From contig NZ_QGDO01000001.1 in NCBI RefSeq assembly GCF_003149185.1, forward strand, positions 682,001-746,000: a stretch of 64,000 nt of DNA, written 5' to 3'. This DNA comes from Sediminitomix flava (lineage in GTDB: Bacteria; Bacteroidota; Bacteroidia; Cytophagales; Flammeovirgaceae). The notes under the pieces are model-generated. The model was not told the origin of the DNA. It made no database searches and saw only the letters and a program-made list of their open reading frames with translations. Shown one piece after another: positions 34,998-45,000 of the stretch (positions within the stretch are counted from its first letter, which is position 1; every line of letters starts with the position of its first letter). A program made the position numbers and the translations under genes.

Positions 34998-37900
34998 ATG
35001 AACTCAAGCAAACTAACACTGACTTTGCTGTTGCTAATGTTTTACTTATGCAATAGCCCAAAAATCTATGCCCAAGACAAAGTATTTGATGGAAGCATAA
35101 CCTTTACAACACAAACTCAAGTAGATGAATTTGTAGCTGAAGGCTATAACATTGTATCTAATGAATTTGGGTCTGCAGGAGTCTCCTTTAATAGTGACCC
35201 AACAAGTACTGACCCAATCACAGACGTAAGTCAATTAAATATCAAACACATAGACGGTAGGTTGAGTATCTGTAATTTAGGAACTATCACAAAGCTCAAT
35301 TCTCTTCGTGTGGGCAGTTATAGAAATCTATTCATATCTATAAAGGCGAGTTCGATACTAGAAGAAATGAGTGGAATAGAAGGTACAAATAGAGAAGGAG
35401 ATTATGCTATTTTTAGTGTTTCAACTGCATTAAAGAAGGTCGAAATTCCGACACAAACGCTGTATGACGATATTTCAATTAGTGGATTAAATAGCGATGT
35501 CAAATTCACAATTGCCTCCAATGTACAGGTGAAGAAATTCCGCATGAATAATACAAAATCAAAAACGGATCTTGACGACTTTCATTTTGATGCACAAAAA
35601 CTAGAATCTCTTCGTATCCAAAGTACCTTACTGACAGACCTCTCTTTTCTACAAGGGCAAGCATTGCCTGTTTTAGATCGAGTGGTTGTTTGGGTGAATT
35701 CATTACTCGAAAATATTGATGGTTTGAAATTGCCAAGCAGACACATGAGGCAAATACTTATTTCGAATAACCCAAGATTACAAGAGTGTTGTTCTTTGGC
35801 TAAATCAAGAGCAACGGCAAGTTCATTTTCGATCAGAGATAATGCAGGTGAGTGCTCCATTTTATCTCTAGCTGACTATAATCGTTTGGCAAATTCCTGT
35901 GATCCTACCCTTTTCAGTGGTAGTGCTGACTTTAGAAGTCAAACGGACGTAGATGAATTTGTAGCAGCAGGATACAAGAGAATATTAGGAAGTGTGAGTT
36001 TTAACAGTACATCTACGACTGATCCTATTACAGACCTTAGCCAAATTGATTGGGATGAAGTAAACGGAAATGTACTTATTACTAATCTTGGAGAAATAGA
36101 AGAACTCACTAGCTTAAAGTTAGGTTCTTATAATGCCATCATTTTTGTAAATTCTACGGTACCATCCAAATTAAAGACCGTTAGAGGTATTCAAGGAACC
36201 AATGTAAGTGGGCGTTTTAGTGTCTCCAAAGGCGGAATAAAAACCATAGAAATTCCCACACAATCAGAGCCTATAATATTGCAATTGGGTAGAGATCTTG
36301 AAAATATTGAAATTGACCCTAACACAAAAGTTAAAGAACTGAATGTGAGTCGACTTAACACTTCTCTGAGTATATTAAAAGATATAAATCTAGATTATGT
36401 AGAACGTCTGATATTATTCAATATACAAGACAAAGACCTTTCTGTCTTTAACCATAAACTAATTGAACCGCTTACTCGTATAACCATTAATTCTTGTCCC
36501 AATTTGGAGAGCCTTGAGGGCTTACCCAATTGGACAGATAAACTAACAACCTTACAGATACTATTCAACCCTAAACTTGAAATGTGTTGCCAACTCACAG
36601 ATAGAGTCTTAGACAATCTTATCATTTCTACTCTATTCTCTAATGCTCCAAGCTGTAATAGAGGACCTCAAAGTCGTTTTGATTTCAGCCCCATTTCAGC
36701 CTATTGTTTAGAAAATAATTCGGGTATCAATTTAGTATCTACTTCTTTTAGTACTTCGGAAAAGGGAAGTGTCGCCTTCAATGTTTCCAAACTAACGAAC
36801 CCCGTATTGGCTTGTATAGAAAAACTGAATTTTGAAACAGGCGAGTTTGAGGCTTTTGAAGATTTCAGTCTGACTGATGCTGAAATATACAATGGGAAAA
36901 TACTAATTATCCCCAATGAAGAAGAGGATGAAGCGTTAAGTCTCGATGAGAAAAAAGTAGCTGTGGAAAATCTAGAAAAAGGTACTTACCGATTAAGTAT
37001 CCTAAACTCAGTAGCAGAACAAAAATCTCTGACGGTAAACTTGATTGGAAACAAATTCAAAGTCTTGTCAGCAGTCAACGGAGGCCCATTCACAAAAAAT
37101 TATAGCGATAATCACATTTTTTACCTCCCAAAAGTACCATCCTTATATGATATGAATCCGTCAAATCAAGTAACGACACTTTCATTGACAAATGACGATA
37201 AATTATATCTTCAACTCAACGGAGAAACAGGTATAATTACAGGAATTGTAAGCGCTACTGAAGGCCCCAATTTAGGGACAAAATGGAAAGTCCATATTGT
37301 TTTGGAAAAAGCGTTATTACTTGATGGACATCTTCCAAAGTTTGAGTTTAACAATCAAGCCACTCCAACGATAAAAGATCTTTTAACGAAGGCTTGGAGA
37401 TATTATACCATCAAGCTAAATAACGAATCTTACCTTGAGCTTATTGATGATCAAGCTCCCAAAACTAAAATTGTCATCACTTCTGAAAAAGGAAAGTATT
37501 GCTTACAAATTGGAGATTATGCGAACAATAAAAATGCAAATCTGGGCTGTTCAGACTGGTTCGACTTTAAAATAGAAAGAGAAGGTTTTCCAACATCGTA
37601 TTCTAGTACACATGGAGATATCAATGCTGATCTTGAATGTGTAGATGAAGATGAACTTATCAAGGTTTTGAATAGTGATAACAAGCAAATGGATGCTCGT
37701 TACCAACTAGAAGAGGGAGAATTTTCTTACTTAATGGAAAGCTCAGAAAGTACCGATAAGGAAAGTATGTCATTACTGACACAAGTTATTGCAGATGATC
37801 TACTTGAAAGCTCACATACAGAAGATCATATCGAACTTCAAAAGGAAATGGCTGTCTTTAATTATCAACTCACTGATGAAAAGCAATTAGATGCAAGCTT

Positions 37901-38708
37901 TAAAGGCCTATTCCAAATGGCAGGAAATCTTTGGCATATGAATATTAAGCTTGAAGCGATAAAACGTGGTAAAGAAAAGATTTATGTAGGTAACGGTACT
38001 ATGAGCCTTTGGTATAATGATGATGTTGTTATTCAGCTAAATGAGGTCAGATTAAGTAAATCAAATGACAGAACATTGAATATGGAGTATCAATGGTTAT
38101 ACAAGCTAAATAAAGGGAAAGTTCTTCTAAACTTAAACTATCAATCTGATAATAGGCTGAAGGTTGAAGCAAATCAATGTTCCAAAATAGAAGGGAAATA
38201 CTTCTGGAAACTCAACAACTATGACGCATTTAGTCCGATTCGATTTATACATAAAAATAGGGAAGTGATTATCCCTCCGCTAGATTTTAGACAAGTATAT
38301 AGTGAACATGCGAAAGTAGAAGGTTGGATTGGAAATGCCATTGTTTCTTTCTCTAATGAAAAAGAGGATGCAAATATCTCTTGTGAAGATAACCTTCAAT
38401 TAAGTGCTAAAGATATTGATCTAGATGATTCACTACCTCTCCCTAATTCTCCTCAGCTTCAAGCTATAAAAAAAGCATCCATTCAAGTATATCCAAATCC
38501 TAGTCAAGGAATGTTTACACTTGAGAATATGGAAAAAAAGAGTCTTGTAATCAAAGTAGTTTCCTTGGATGGTCAGGTAGTTTTTAGTAAAAGCATCCTT
38601 GCAAGTGAAAAGAAATCTATCAATTTACAACACTTGAAAAAGGGAATTTATATGCTCATTAGCACCTCAAAAGAAAGCTCTAGTACACAAAAACTGATCA
38701 TCAAATAA
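34998..38708 (+). CDS. Large T9SS-secreted protein with two receptor-L-like domains
   Basis: A 1236-residue exported protein. A signal peptide (ending IYAQDK) is followed by two homologous modules of about 270 residues (about 27-297 and 303-555). Each begins with a FTTQTQVDEFVAEGY-type helix and continues with DPITDVSQLNIKHIDGRLSI and L-domain-like leucine turns, as in receptor L or bacterial LRR domains. Two Cys-containing caps (LQECCSLAK, LEMCCQLTD) end the modules. The central 600 residues are unrecognised beta-rich sequence. Residues about 1160-1236 (IQVYPNPSQGMFTLEN...GIYML) are a type A T9SS sorting domain. The protein is presumably anchored at the cell surface as a binding or adhesion protein. 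Confidence 0.8.
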   Translation: MNSSKLTLTLLLLMFYLCNSPKIYAQDKVFDGSITFTTQTQVDEFVAEGYNIVSNEFGSAGVSFNSDPTSTDPITDVSQLNIKHIDGRLSICNLGTITKLNSLRVGSYRNLFISIKASSILEEMSGIEGTNREGDYAIFSVSTALKKVEIPTQTLYDDISISGLNSDVKFTIASNVQVKKFRMNNTKSKTDLDDFHFDAQKLESLRIQSTLLTDLSFLQGQALPVLDRVVVWVNSLLENIDGLKLPSRHMRQILISNNPRLQECCSLAKSRATASSFSIRDNAGECSILSLADYNRLANSCDPTLFSGSADFRSQTDVDEFVAAGYKRILGSVSFNSTSTTDPITDLSQIDWDEVNGNVLITNLGEIEELTSLKLGSYNAIIFVNSTVPSKLKTVRGIQGTNVSGRFSVSKGGIKTIEIPTQSEPIILQLGRDLENIEIDPNTKVKELNVSRLNTSLSILKDINLDYVERLILFNIQDKDLSVFNHKLIEPLTRITINSCPNLESLEGLPNWTDKLTTLQILFNPKLEMCCQLTDRVLDNLIISTLFSNAPSCNRGPQSRFDFSPISAYCLENNSGINLVSTSFSTSEKGSVAFNVSKLTNPVLACIEKLNFETGEFEAFEDFSLTDAEIYNGKILIIPNEEEDEALSLDEKKVAVENLEKGTYRLSILNSVAEQKSLTVNLIGNKFKVLSAVNGGPFTKNYSDNHIFYLPKVPSLYDMNPSNQVTTLSLTNDDKLYLQLNGETGIITGIVSATEGPNLGTKWKVHIVLEKALLLDGHLPKFEFNNQATPTIKDLLTKAWRYYTIKLNNESYLELIDDQAPKTKIVITSEKGKYCLQIGDYANNKNANLGCSDWFDFKIEREGFPTSYSSTHGDINADLECVDEDELIKVLNSDNKQMDARYQLEEGEFSYLMESSESTDKESMSLLTQVIADDLLESSHTEDHIELQKEMAVFNYQLTDEKQLDASFKGLFQMAGNLWHMNIKLEAIKRGKEKIYVGNGTMSLWYNDDVVIQLNEVRLSKSNDRTLNMEYQWLYKLNKGKVLLNLNYQSDNRLKVEANQCSKIEGKYFWKLNNYDAFSPIRFIHKNREVIIPPLDFRQVYSEHAKVEGWIGNAIVSFSNEKEDANISCEDNLQLSAKDIDLDDSLPLPNSPQLQAIKKASIQVYPNPSQGMFTLENMEKKSLVIKVVSLDGQVVFSKSILASEKKSINLQHLKKGIYMLISTSKESSSTQKLIIK

Positions 38709-38717
38709 TAGCTTAAA

Positions 38718-38752
38718 AAAGCTCAAACTAGTATGATACTAGCTTGAGCTTT
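38718..38752 (+). terminator. Terminator of the large T9SS gene
   Basis: AAAGCTCAAACTAGTAT (38718-38734) and ATACTAGCTTGAGCTTT (38736-38752) form a near-perfect 17-bp stem with one mismatch, 9 nt beyond the stop codon. Confidence 0.8.
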
Positions 38753-38790
38753 CTCTTCTTTATAATTTCAAGTTACTAAATTGCCCCCCA

Positions 38791-38845
38791 TTCGTCCGCA
38801 AATATTTTGCGGATGTTTGAATGCGGCACATCCTGTGCCAACACT
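38791..38845. repeat. REP-like palindrome unit, right copy
   Basis: CCGCAAA-TAT-TTTGCGG (38796-38812), then GAATGCGGCAC and the hairpin GGCACATCCTGTGCC (38825-38839). It has the same orientation as the copy at 33014-33077. Confidence 0.65.
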
Positions 38846-38884
38846 TTAACAAAAAACTAATCTAAGCTACTCTGCTTAATACTC

Positions 38885-38922
38885 AAAACCACTTTATCTA
38901 ACTATCAAGATAAAGTGGTTTT
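38885..38922. terminator. Bidirectional terminator between converging genes
   Basis: AAAACCACTTTATCT (38885-38899) pairs perfectly over 15 bp with AGATAAAGTGGTTTT (38908-38922), giving an A-rich and a T-rich flank. Confidence 0.8.
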
Positions 38923-38962
38923 GATTTTCTATTGCTTCTGATAGAACTTTCGTTTTCATGTT

Positions 38963-39010
38963 GGCATTACAAATGCCGCCCTCGTGCATCCTGATAAATA
39001 TCAGAACGAG
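38963..39010. repeat. Compound hairpin, REP-like
   Basis: GGCATT/AATGCC (38963-38977) precedes a nested hairpin: CTCGT (38981-38985) with ACGAG (39006-39010), enclosing CTGATA/TATCAG (38991-39004). The following AGGACGGACGG is typical of such intergenic elements in this window. Confidence 0.45.
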
Positions 39011-39053
39011 ATTTATTTTTAATCATTTGAGGACGGACGGGGGGGATTTACTT

Positions 39054-40610
39054 TTATTTACTCAGCTCTTCAACTACAATTTTATGACGTACTTTTAATT
39101 CTGGATGCTCCGGTATTTTAACTAAACCTTTTTCAATGATATTCTTTGCTTTAGTATACTTCCTTTCTCTAAAATATGCAGCTCCAGCTTCGGCATAAAT
39201 CAAACCATACTGGTTTTCATCATATCTGAGTTCTTCACCAAAATTTTCTATTAGTTCTTCCATATTTTTTAAATACGCTAAACCTTTTTCAATATCATTC
39301 GCAATTAGATGATTATATGCTTGTATAGTATAAGTATAAAAATAAAGCGATTGATAAAGACTATTTGTTTCTAAAAAAGAGTATTCAATGACATAATCAT
39401 CCATCTTTTTTATCGTATTCAAATTACCTGAACGTCTAGATAAGTCTTGTATTAAAATTTGAGTAATTAATGACTGAGTATTAACATTTACAGGATTTAA
39501 TTTGAATGCTACTGAAGCATACTCCAAAGTCTTTTTAAAATTAGATTTCTGACCATAATAATGAGCTAAATTATTATAGTATAATTCAGAAATATTTCTA
39601 ACTAAAGTCGAGTCTAAAAGACTTTGTTCCAAATATGAAAAGGCAGAATCCATGAAAACTGTATTACTTTCCTGAAACAACCTGTTCTCTGTAATTACAG
39701 AAAATGTTTGAAGTATTTGATTATCATCTGCATTCGAAAGATTCGCATATTGTGCTAGGTATTGTATGTCTTCAAGATTGTCAAACTTAGATTTTAATAA
39801 AATATTCGCAAGTAGTATACCACTGAGGTATTCATTCTTATCTGATGGATATAAAAACTGTGCTTTATAAATTGAATTAAGTGCTTCTTTAAACTTTTGT
39901 TCAGATAAAAAAGTTATTGTCTCATTATAGTACTGCAAGCCTGCCAATTTTTTTAGATCAATTTCATCTTTACTAAAAAAGAATTCATTGTATACTTGAC
40001 GAACCCCTTTTGAAGCTACTTCATCTTGAGTATAATATTTCAACTCTACAAGTGAGTTTACAGCATCATTAATCTCAGTGTCACTTGGTTTATAAAAACC
40101 ATCTTGAGGAGCTGTTGATTCCAAAATTATACCTTTGGTTTTTGGATATGCTATAGCATAAACATGTGTTGGAGTTTCCTTTATTGCATATGGAATATTG
40201 TACTTATCCAAAATGAGACAATATAAAGCTGTAGCTGAAACACAGTTATACTCTTTTACATCAAAAATTTTACTAAAATTCGATACTTCTCTATATTTCA
40301 AAAAGAATTTTCTATGAGTAAGATTAAAGAGTAATTTCAATTTTTTTTCCTCAGATTTTGACTCAAATTTCTTTTTAGAAAGCTCCTCTATCAATAAATC
40401 AATTTCATGACTAGCTTTATCAAGCAATATATTTGAGTTGTCTTCAGATATAGCAAATAGAATTTCTAAAGAACTATGATTTTCTATATCTGTAAGAACA
40501 CCTTTCTCAAAATCATTTTTAAATTCGATATGCTCTAGCTGTGCAGAAACGAAAAAAGGTCTGATCAGAAAAAATATTAAGACGATCCTAAAAAGTTTAT
40601 TACTGTTCAT
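39054..40610 (-). CDS. Exported transglutaminase-like/TPR protein
   Basis: A 518-residue protein with a signal peptide (cleaved after FFVSAQ). Residues about 95-170 resemble a transglutaminase-like fold with a possible catalytic pair Cys123 (YNCVSATALYCLIL) and His149 (THVYAIAYP), and an acidic residue at 164 (ILESTAP). From about 225 to the end the sequence is alpha-helical with tetratricopeptide-like repeats (NNLAHYYGQKSNFKKTLEYA, AEAGAAYFRERKYTKAKNII). It might process or bind a periplasmic or surface protein. Function is unknown. It converges on the large T9SS gene. Confidence 0.7.
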   Translation of the reverse strand: MNSNKLFRIVLIFFLIRPFFVSAQLEHIEFKNDFEKGVLTDIENHSSLEILFAISEDNSNILLDKASHEIDLLIEELSKKKFESKSEEKKLKLLFNLTHRKFFLKYREVSNFSKIFDVKEYNCVSATALYCLILDKYNIPYAIKETPTHVYAIAYPKTKGIILESTAPQDGFYKPSDTEINDAVNSLVELKYYTQDEVASKGVRQVYNEFFFSKDEIDLKKLAGLQYYNETITFLSEQKFKEALNSIYKAQFLYPSDKNEYLSGILLANILLKSKFDNLEDIQYLAQYANLSNADDNQILQTFSVITENRLFQESNTVFMDSAFSYLEQSLLDSTLVRNISELYYNNLAHYYGQKSNFKKTLEYASVAFKLNPVNVNTQSLITQILIQDLSRRSGNLNTIKKMDDYVIEYSFLETNSLYQSLYFYTYTIQAYNHLIANDIEKGLAYLKNMEELIENFGEELRYDENQYGLIYAEAGAAYFRERKYTKAKNIIEKGLVKIPEHPELKVRHKIVVEELSK

Positions 40611-40816
40611 TTTGAAACTGTTTTCAATTCTCTTTTAACAAATCACGATTGACTCGAAACTATTCAAAGTCTTTCTTCAAAACAAAAAAATAATCATATT
40701 ATACTGAGTAATTGTATTTTGATAAGCTAAAGCTAACTGCCGTAAGTTTGCAGGCTGCAAAAAAAGAGTTGGCTTAACTTGTGGCAAATCCTTACAGAAT
40801 AATAAGGCCCTAAAAC

Positions 40817-40860
40817 AAAAAGCTCAAACTAGTAACTATACTAATTTGAGCTTTTTCTTT
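40817..40860 (-). terminator. Terminator of the membrane protein gene
   Basis: AAAAAGCTCAAACTAGTA (40817-40834) pairs with TACTAATTTGAGCTTTTT (40839-40856) with one mismatch. The left arm is nearly the same as the terminator at 38718. It serves the minus-strand gene ending at 40891. Confidence 0.8.
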
Positions 40861-40890
40861 TATACTAAATTCTTAGGAAGCTAACTGAAA

Positions 40891-41769
40891 CTATGCCACT
40901 ACTACTTCCTCTACGTCCAGTTCTTCAACTTTTTGTGTATTCAGACTATGTTGTAGAATGATGAAAGGCAATAAAGCATGTGGTACTCGGTATATCACAG
41001 CAGGAAGCCATTGTAAAAATGTATTCTCTAAAAACTCCAAATGGAAATGCCCTGTCAATCTTGCCAATGACGTTAAACTTCCCCATACAACCATATAGAT
41101 CAACATTGGTCTTTCAATTTTTGAAATAAAAATCCCTATGGCTACGATAAAATCTAGAATGCCTGCTACCAACAACATGTATTTTGCTTGGTCTTCACTG
41201 ACTCCTAAAGTAGCAATGGTCATATCTAGAAACTTCCCTGGTAAAGGATAAAAGCCTACAGCATACAAACCATGGCAGATAAATGTAAGTGCGATAATTA
41301 CTTTTGCGGCTAATACAGGAAATTCTTTCTCCCGATTTCTGATCATATACCAAAGTAAAAATGGTGCTGAAAACTGGGCTGAATATTCCAAAAACTGCGC
41401 AAGTTGCATAAACTTTTCTTTCGCATAAAGAAAGGCCAAAAAGATAAGTGCTACACTACTGATCAACTGCAAACCCATTCCTAGTTTTCTCAAGATGCCT
41501 TCTTTTTGAAGGCCAAAAATGGAAAGAGCTGCAAGTAAATAAAGTACACCAAAAAGAGTAATTGTAGCATTGATCCATTGATCGGTCACAGGGCTAGTCA
41601 CATAGCTGAACCAATCAAATGCTAATGTATTTTCCACAAAATTTCTAAGCAAAGCCTCATCCCATAACAAAGTACGAAATGGAGCATCCCAAACAAGGTG
41701 TTGAAATGCTCGACCGATTAAAACACAAAAAGCACTAATAGAAAGATAAAATAGTAGTTGTTTTTTCAT
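40891..41769 (-). CDS. Multi-pass membrane protein of unknown function
   Basis: A 292-residue protein with about eight predicted membrane helices (LFYLSISAFCVLIGRAF, ITLFGVLYLLAALSIFGL, LQLISSVALIFLAFLYA, KVIIALTFICHGLYAVGF, LLVAGILDFIVAIGIFIS, LIYMVVWGSLTSLARL and others) and a short acidic C-terminus. I do not recognise the family. The third helix region and the HGLYAVGFYP motif recall DoxX/thiosulfate-type quinone partners, but this is weak. It is transcribed alone, divergent from the phosphoesterase gene. Confidence 0.7.
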   Translation of the reverse strand: MKKQLLFYLSISAFCVLIGRAFQHLVWDAPFRTLLWDEALLRNFVENTLAFDWFSYVTSPVTDQWINATITLFGVLYLLAALSIFGLQKEGILRKLGMGLQLISSVALIFLAFLYAKEKFMQLAQFLEYSAQFSAPFLLWYMIRNREKEFPVLAAKVIIALTFICHGLYAVGFYPLPGKFLDMTIATLGVSEDQAKYMLLVAGILDFIVAIGIFISKIERPMLIYMVVWGSLTSLARLTGHFHLEFLENTFLQWLPAVIYRVPHALLPFIILQHSLNTQKVEELDVEEVVVA

Positions 41770-42013
41770 GGGGATACTTTTTATAAGTCAATGAAATAGT
41801 TCGAAAATATAGTTCTATTTATTTTCCTTAATGTCAACCATTTATGAATAAAAGATCACACTTCCTTAGGACATTATAAACAGATTAATACCCCAAGGTT
41901 AACAAGTCAACTATACTTATTATCTCATTGATTATCTATTCATTAGCCATTCATACGATTAAGTCAACTTGCGGCAACTTAACTTTTTTATTCATTCCTA
42001 CTAAAACAGAATC

Positions 42014-45000
42014 ATGAGGAATCTTTTACTCAAAGTATGTATCACAACGCTAATGCTAATGGGGCTAAGCCTTTCAGCAATTATGGCCAATACCGACAAG
42101 TATCGTTTGGTATTACGTGGCAATCCATCAACAACAATGACCATCGCTTGGAATCAAATTTCAGGCAGCAACCCTGTTGTCTATTACGGAACAACAGATT
42201 TTGGAACCAACTACAGTGCTTATCCAATGAGCAAAACGGTAGACCGTTCGGTTTCTTATGCAGGGATGAGTAATCAGTTTGCTCGTCTGACAGGACTTCA
42301 ACCCAATACAGCTTACTATTTTGTCATCAGAGATAGCCAAGGCACTAGCCAACGCTTTTGGTTCAAGACTGCTCCTGCTACTTCGGCTGATCGTTTGTCA
42401 TTTATCGCGGGTGGCGATTCTCGTAACAACAGAACTCCACGACAGAATGCAAATCGAATTGTATCTAAACTAAGACCTCATGCGGTTCTTTTTGGTGGAG
42501 ATATGACTTCCTCTGGTACAAATTCAGAATGGCAAGACTGGTTTGACGACTGGCAATTGACCACAGGTTCTGACGGAAGAATGATTCCGATTGTGGCTAC
42601 TCGTGGAAATCATGAAAGCTCAAACACGATGGTTTATAACCTATTTGATACGCCTTCATCTGATGTATATTATGCCATTACTTTTGGTGGTGATCTGATC
42701 AGAACTTATACCTTAAACACCGAAATGTCTATCAGCGGTAACCAAACTACTTGGCTCGCAAACGACTTAGCAGCCAATGCTAATGTCACTTGGAAAACGG
42801 CACAATACCATAAGCCTATGCGTCCGCATGTGAGTTCTAAGTCTGAAGGAAATACACAATACAGCTCTTGGGCAAATCTTTTCTACGATCACAAAGTTCA
42901 GTTGGTGGTAGAGTGTGATGCCCATACCGTAAAAACAACTTGGCCTCTTAGACCTACTACAGGAAGTGGAAGCGACGAAGGTTTTATCAGAGATGATGTA
43001 AATGGTACGGTCTACGCAGGTGAAGGATGTTGGGGTGCTCCACTGCGTTCTAACAACGATAACAAAGCTTGGACAAGAAATAGTGGAATGTTTAATCAAG
43101 TGAAATGGATTTTTGTAGATGAATCTAAAATCGAGTTGAGAACAGTAAGAGTAGACAATGCCACTAGCGTTGGTACGGTAAGTGACCACAACATTTTCAC
43201 TGCTCCTTCCAACTTAGACATCTGGTCGCCTTCAAACGGTTCGGTCGTGAGCATTTTGAATACAAATGTCAGTGTGCCTGAAGTTAGCCTCACTGCTCCT
43301 ACAAATGGTACTTACTACGAAAGCCCTCAGTCAATTACTTTAAGTGCTTCTGCCTCTGATGCAGACGGCAATATTACGGCTGTTGAATTCTTTGTCAATG
43401 GACAATCGGTTGGGACAGATACATCTGCGCCTTACAGCCTTAATTATAATCTGCCAGCAGATGGAAACTACAGTATTTATGCCATTGCGAAAGATAACGA
43501 CGGATATGCTACAACATCTGAGAGTCGTCAGGTAAACGTAGGACTTGTACAAGAAAGCTTGAGCGTTCGTATTGCTTCTGGTAATGATGATGTGGAAGAA
43601 AGAACTGATGGCTCCATGTATATGAATAGTTCAGATATTGAGCTAGTTTACGACGGAGGAAATCAAACTGTTGGTCTTCGTTTTTTAAGCTTGGATATTC
43701 CTCAAGGAGCAACTATTGACAATGCATCTATTCAATTTACTACGGATGAAACAGGTGGGGCAAACGGTACACTCACTATTTATGCTCAAGATGCAAACGA
43801 TGCTTCTGCCTTCTCTACTTCTAACAACAATGTTTCTTCTCGTACTAAAACTTCTGCTTCAGTAAACTGGTCTCCTTCTAGCTGGTCTAGTATAGGACAA
43901 GCAGGAAGTGCGCAAAGAACTCCAGAATTGAAAACATTGGTACAAGAAGTAGTCAACCGTTCGGGTTGGTCATCTGGAAATGATATGGTTTTTATCATTG
44001 AAGGTAACGGCGAAAGAACTGCTGAATCTTACGACGGCGTTTCGGGTAGTGCTGCATTGCTCAACATCACTTATACTGTAGGTGGCGGGAGTACTCCTAC
44101 TCCAAATGAATATACATTGAGTATAAATACATCTAACGGTAGCGTATCCAAATCGCCAAACCAATCTACTTACACCGAAGGTTCAACTGTATCTTTAACT
44201 GCCACACCAAATAGCGGTTATGAATTTAGCTCATGGTCGGGGGCTGTAAGTGGTTCTCAAAACCCAATCAGCATTACCATGAATTCGAATAAAACGGTAA
44301 GTGCTAACTTCTCTGCCATCCAAACTGGTGGAACTCCTGTAACTATTTCTAAAAGCGTAGCAACAGGAAACGATGATGCTGAAGAGGCTGAAAGTGGAAA
44401 TATGTATCTAAACAGCTCTGACTTGGAGTTAGTATACGATTCACATCAGTCGGCAGGAAACCAAAAAGTAGGTATTCGTTTTACAGGCTTGTCGATTCCA
44501 CAAGGCGTAAGCATCAGCGATGCTTATATCCAATTTACAGTAGACGAGACGAAAAATGATAGTGGAAACCTACAAATCTATGCTCAAGACACAAATGATG
44601 CCGCAGGTTTCAGCAGTTCTTCAAACAACATTTCATCAAGAACAAAAACTTCTGCTTCTGTTTCTTGGACTCCTGCCACTTGGAGTAGTGTAGGCGCTGC
44701 AGGAACGGCACAACAAACACCTAACTTATCTTCATTGGTACAAGAAGTAGTCAATCGTTCGGGTTGGTCATCTGGAAATGACATGGTTTTTATCATTGAA
44801 GGTAACGGTAGAAGAACCGCCGAGTCATACAACGGCTCTAGCAGTAAAGCACCTAAATTGTACATCACATACCTTAGCAATGGAAATGCGCGTAAAGCAA
44901 ATATTTCTCTTGAAGCTACTACTCAATTCCAAATCTTCCCGAACCCCATCCAAGAAATCGTAAACCTTGAATTCAATTCTGAAAAGGATGGACAACTTCA

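Larger units (their letters stand above)
38709..39053. other. Convergent intergenic region dense in palindromes
   Basis: 345 bp holding two terminator hairpins (38718-38752 and 38885-38922), the second REP-like unit (38791-38845) and a compound hairpin (38963-39010). No coding frame of interest. Confidence 0.6.

Noticed and set aside
42767-43189. A 140-codon open frame on the minus strand inside the metallophosphoesterase gene.
   Set aside because: It is antisense to a domain with intact catalytic motifs, so it is a shadow of coding bias.
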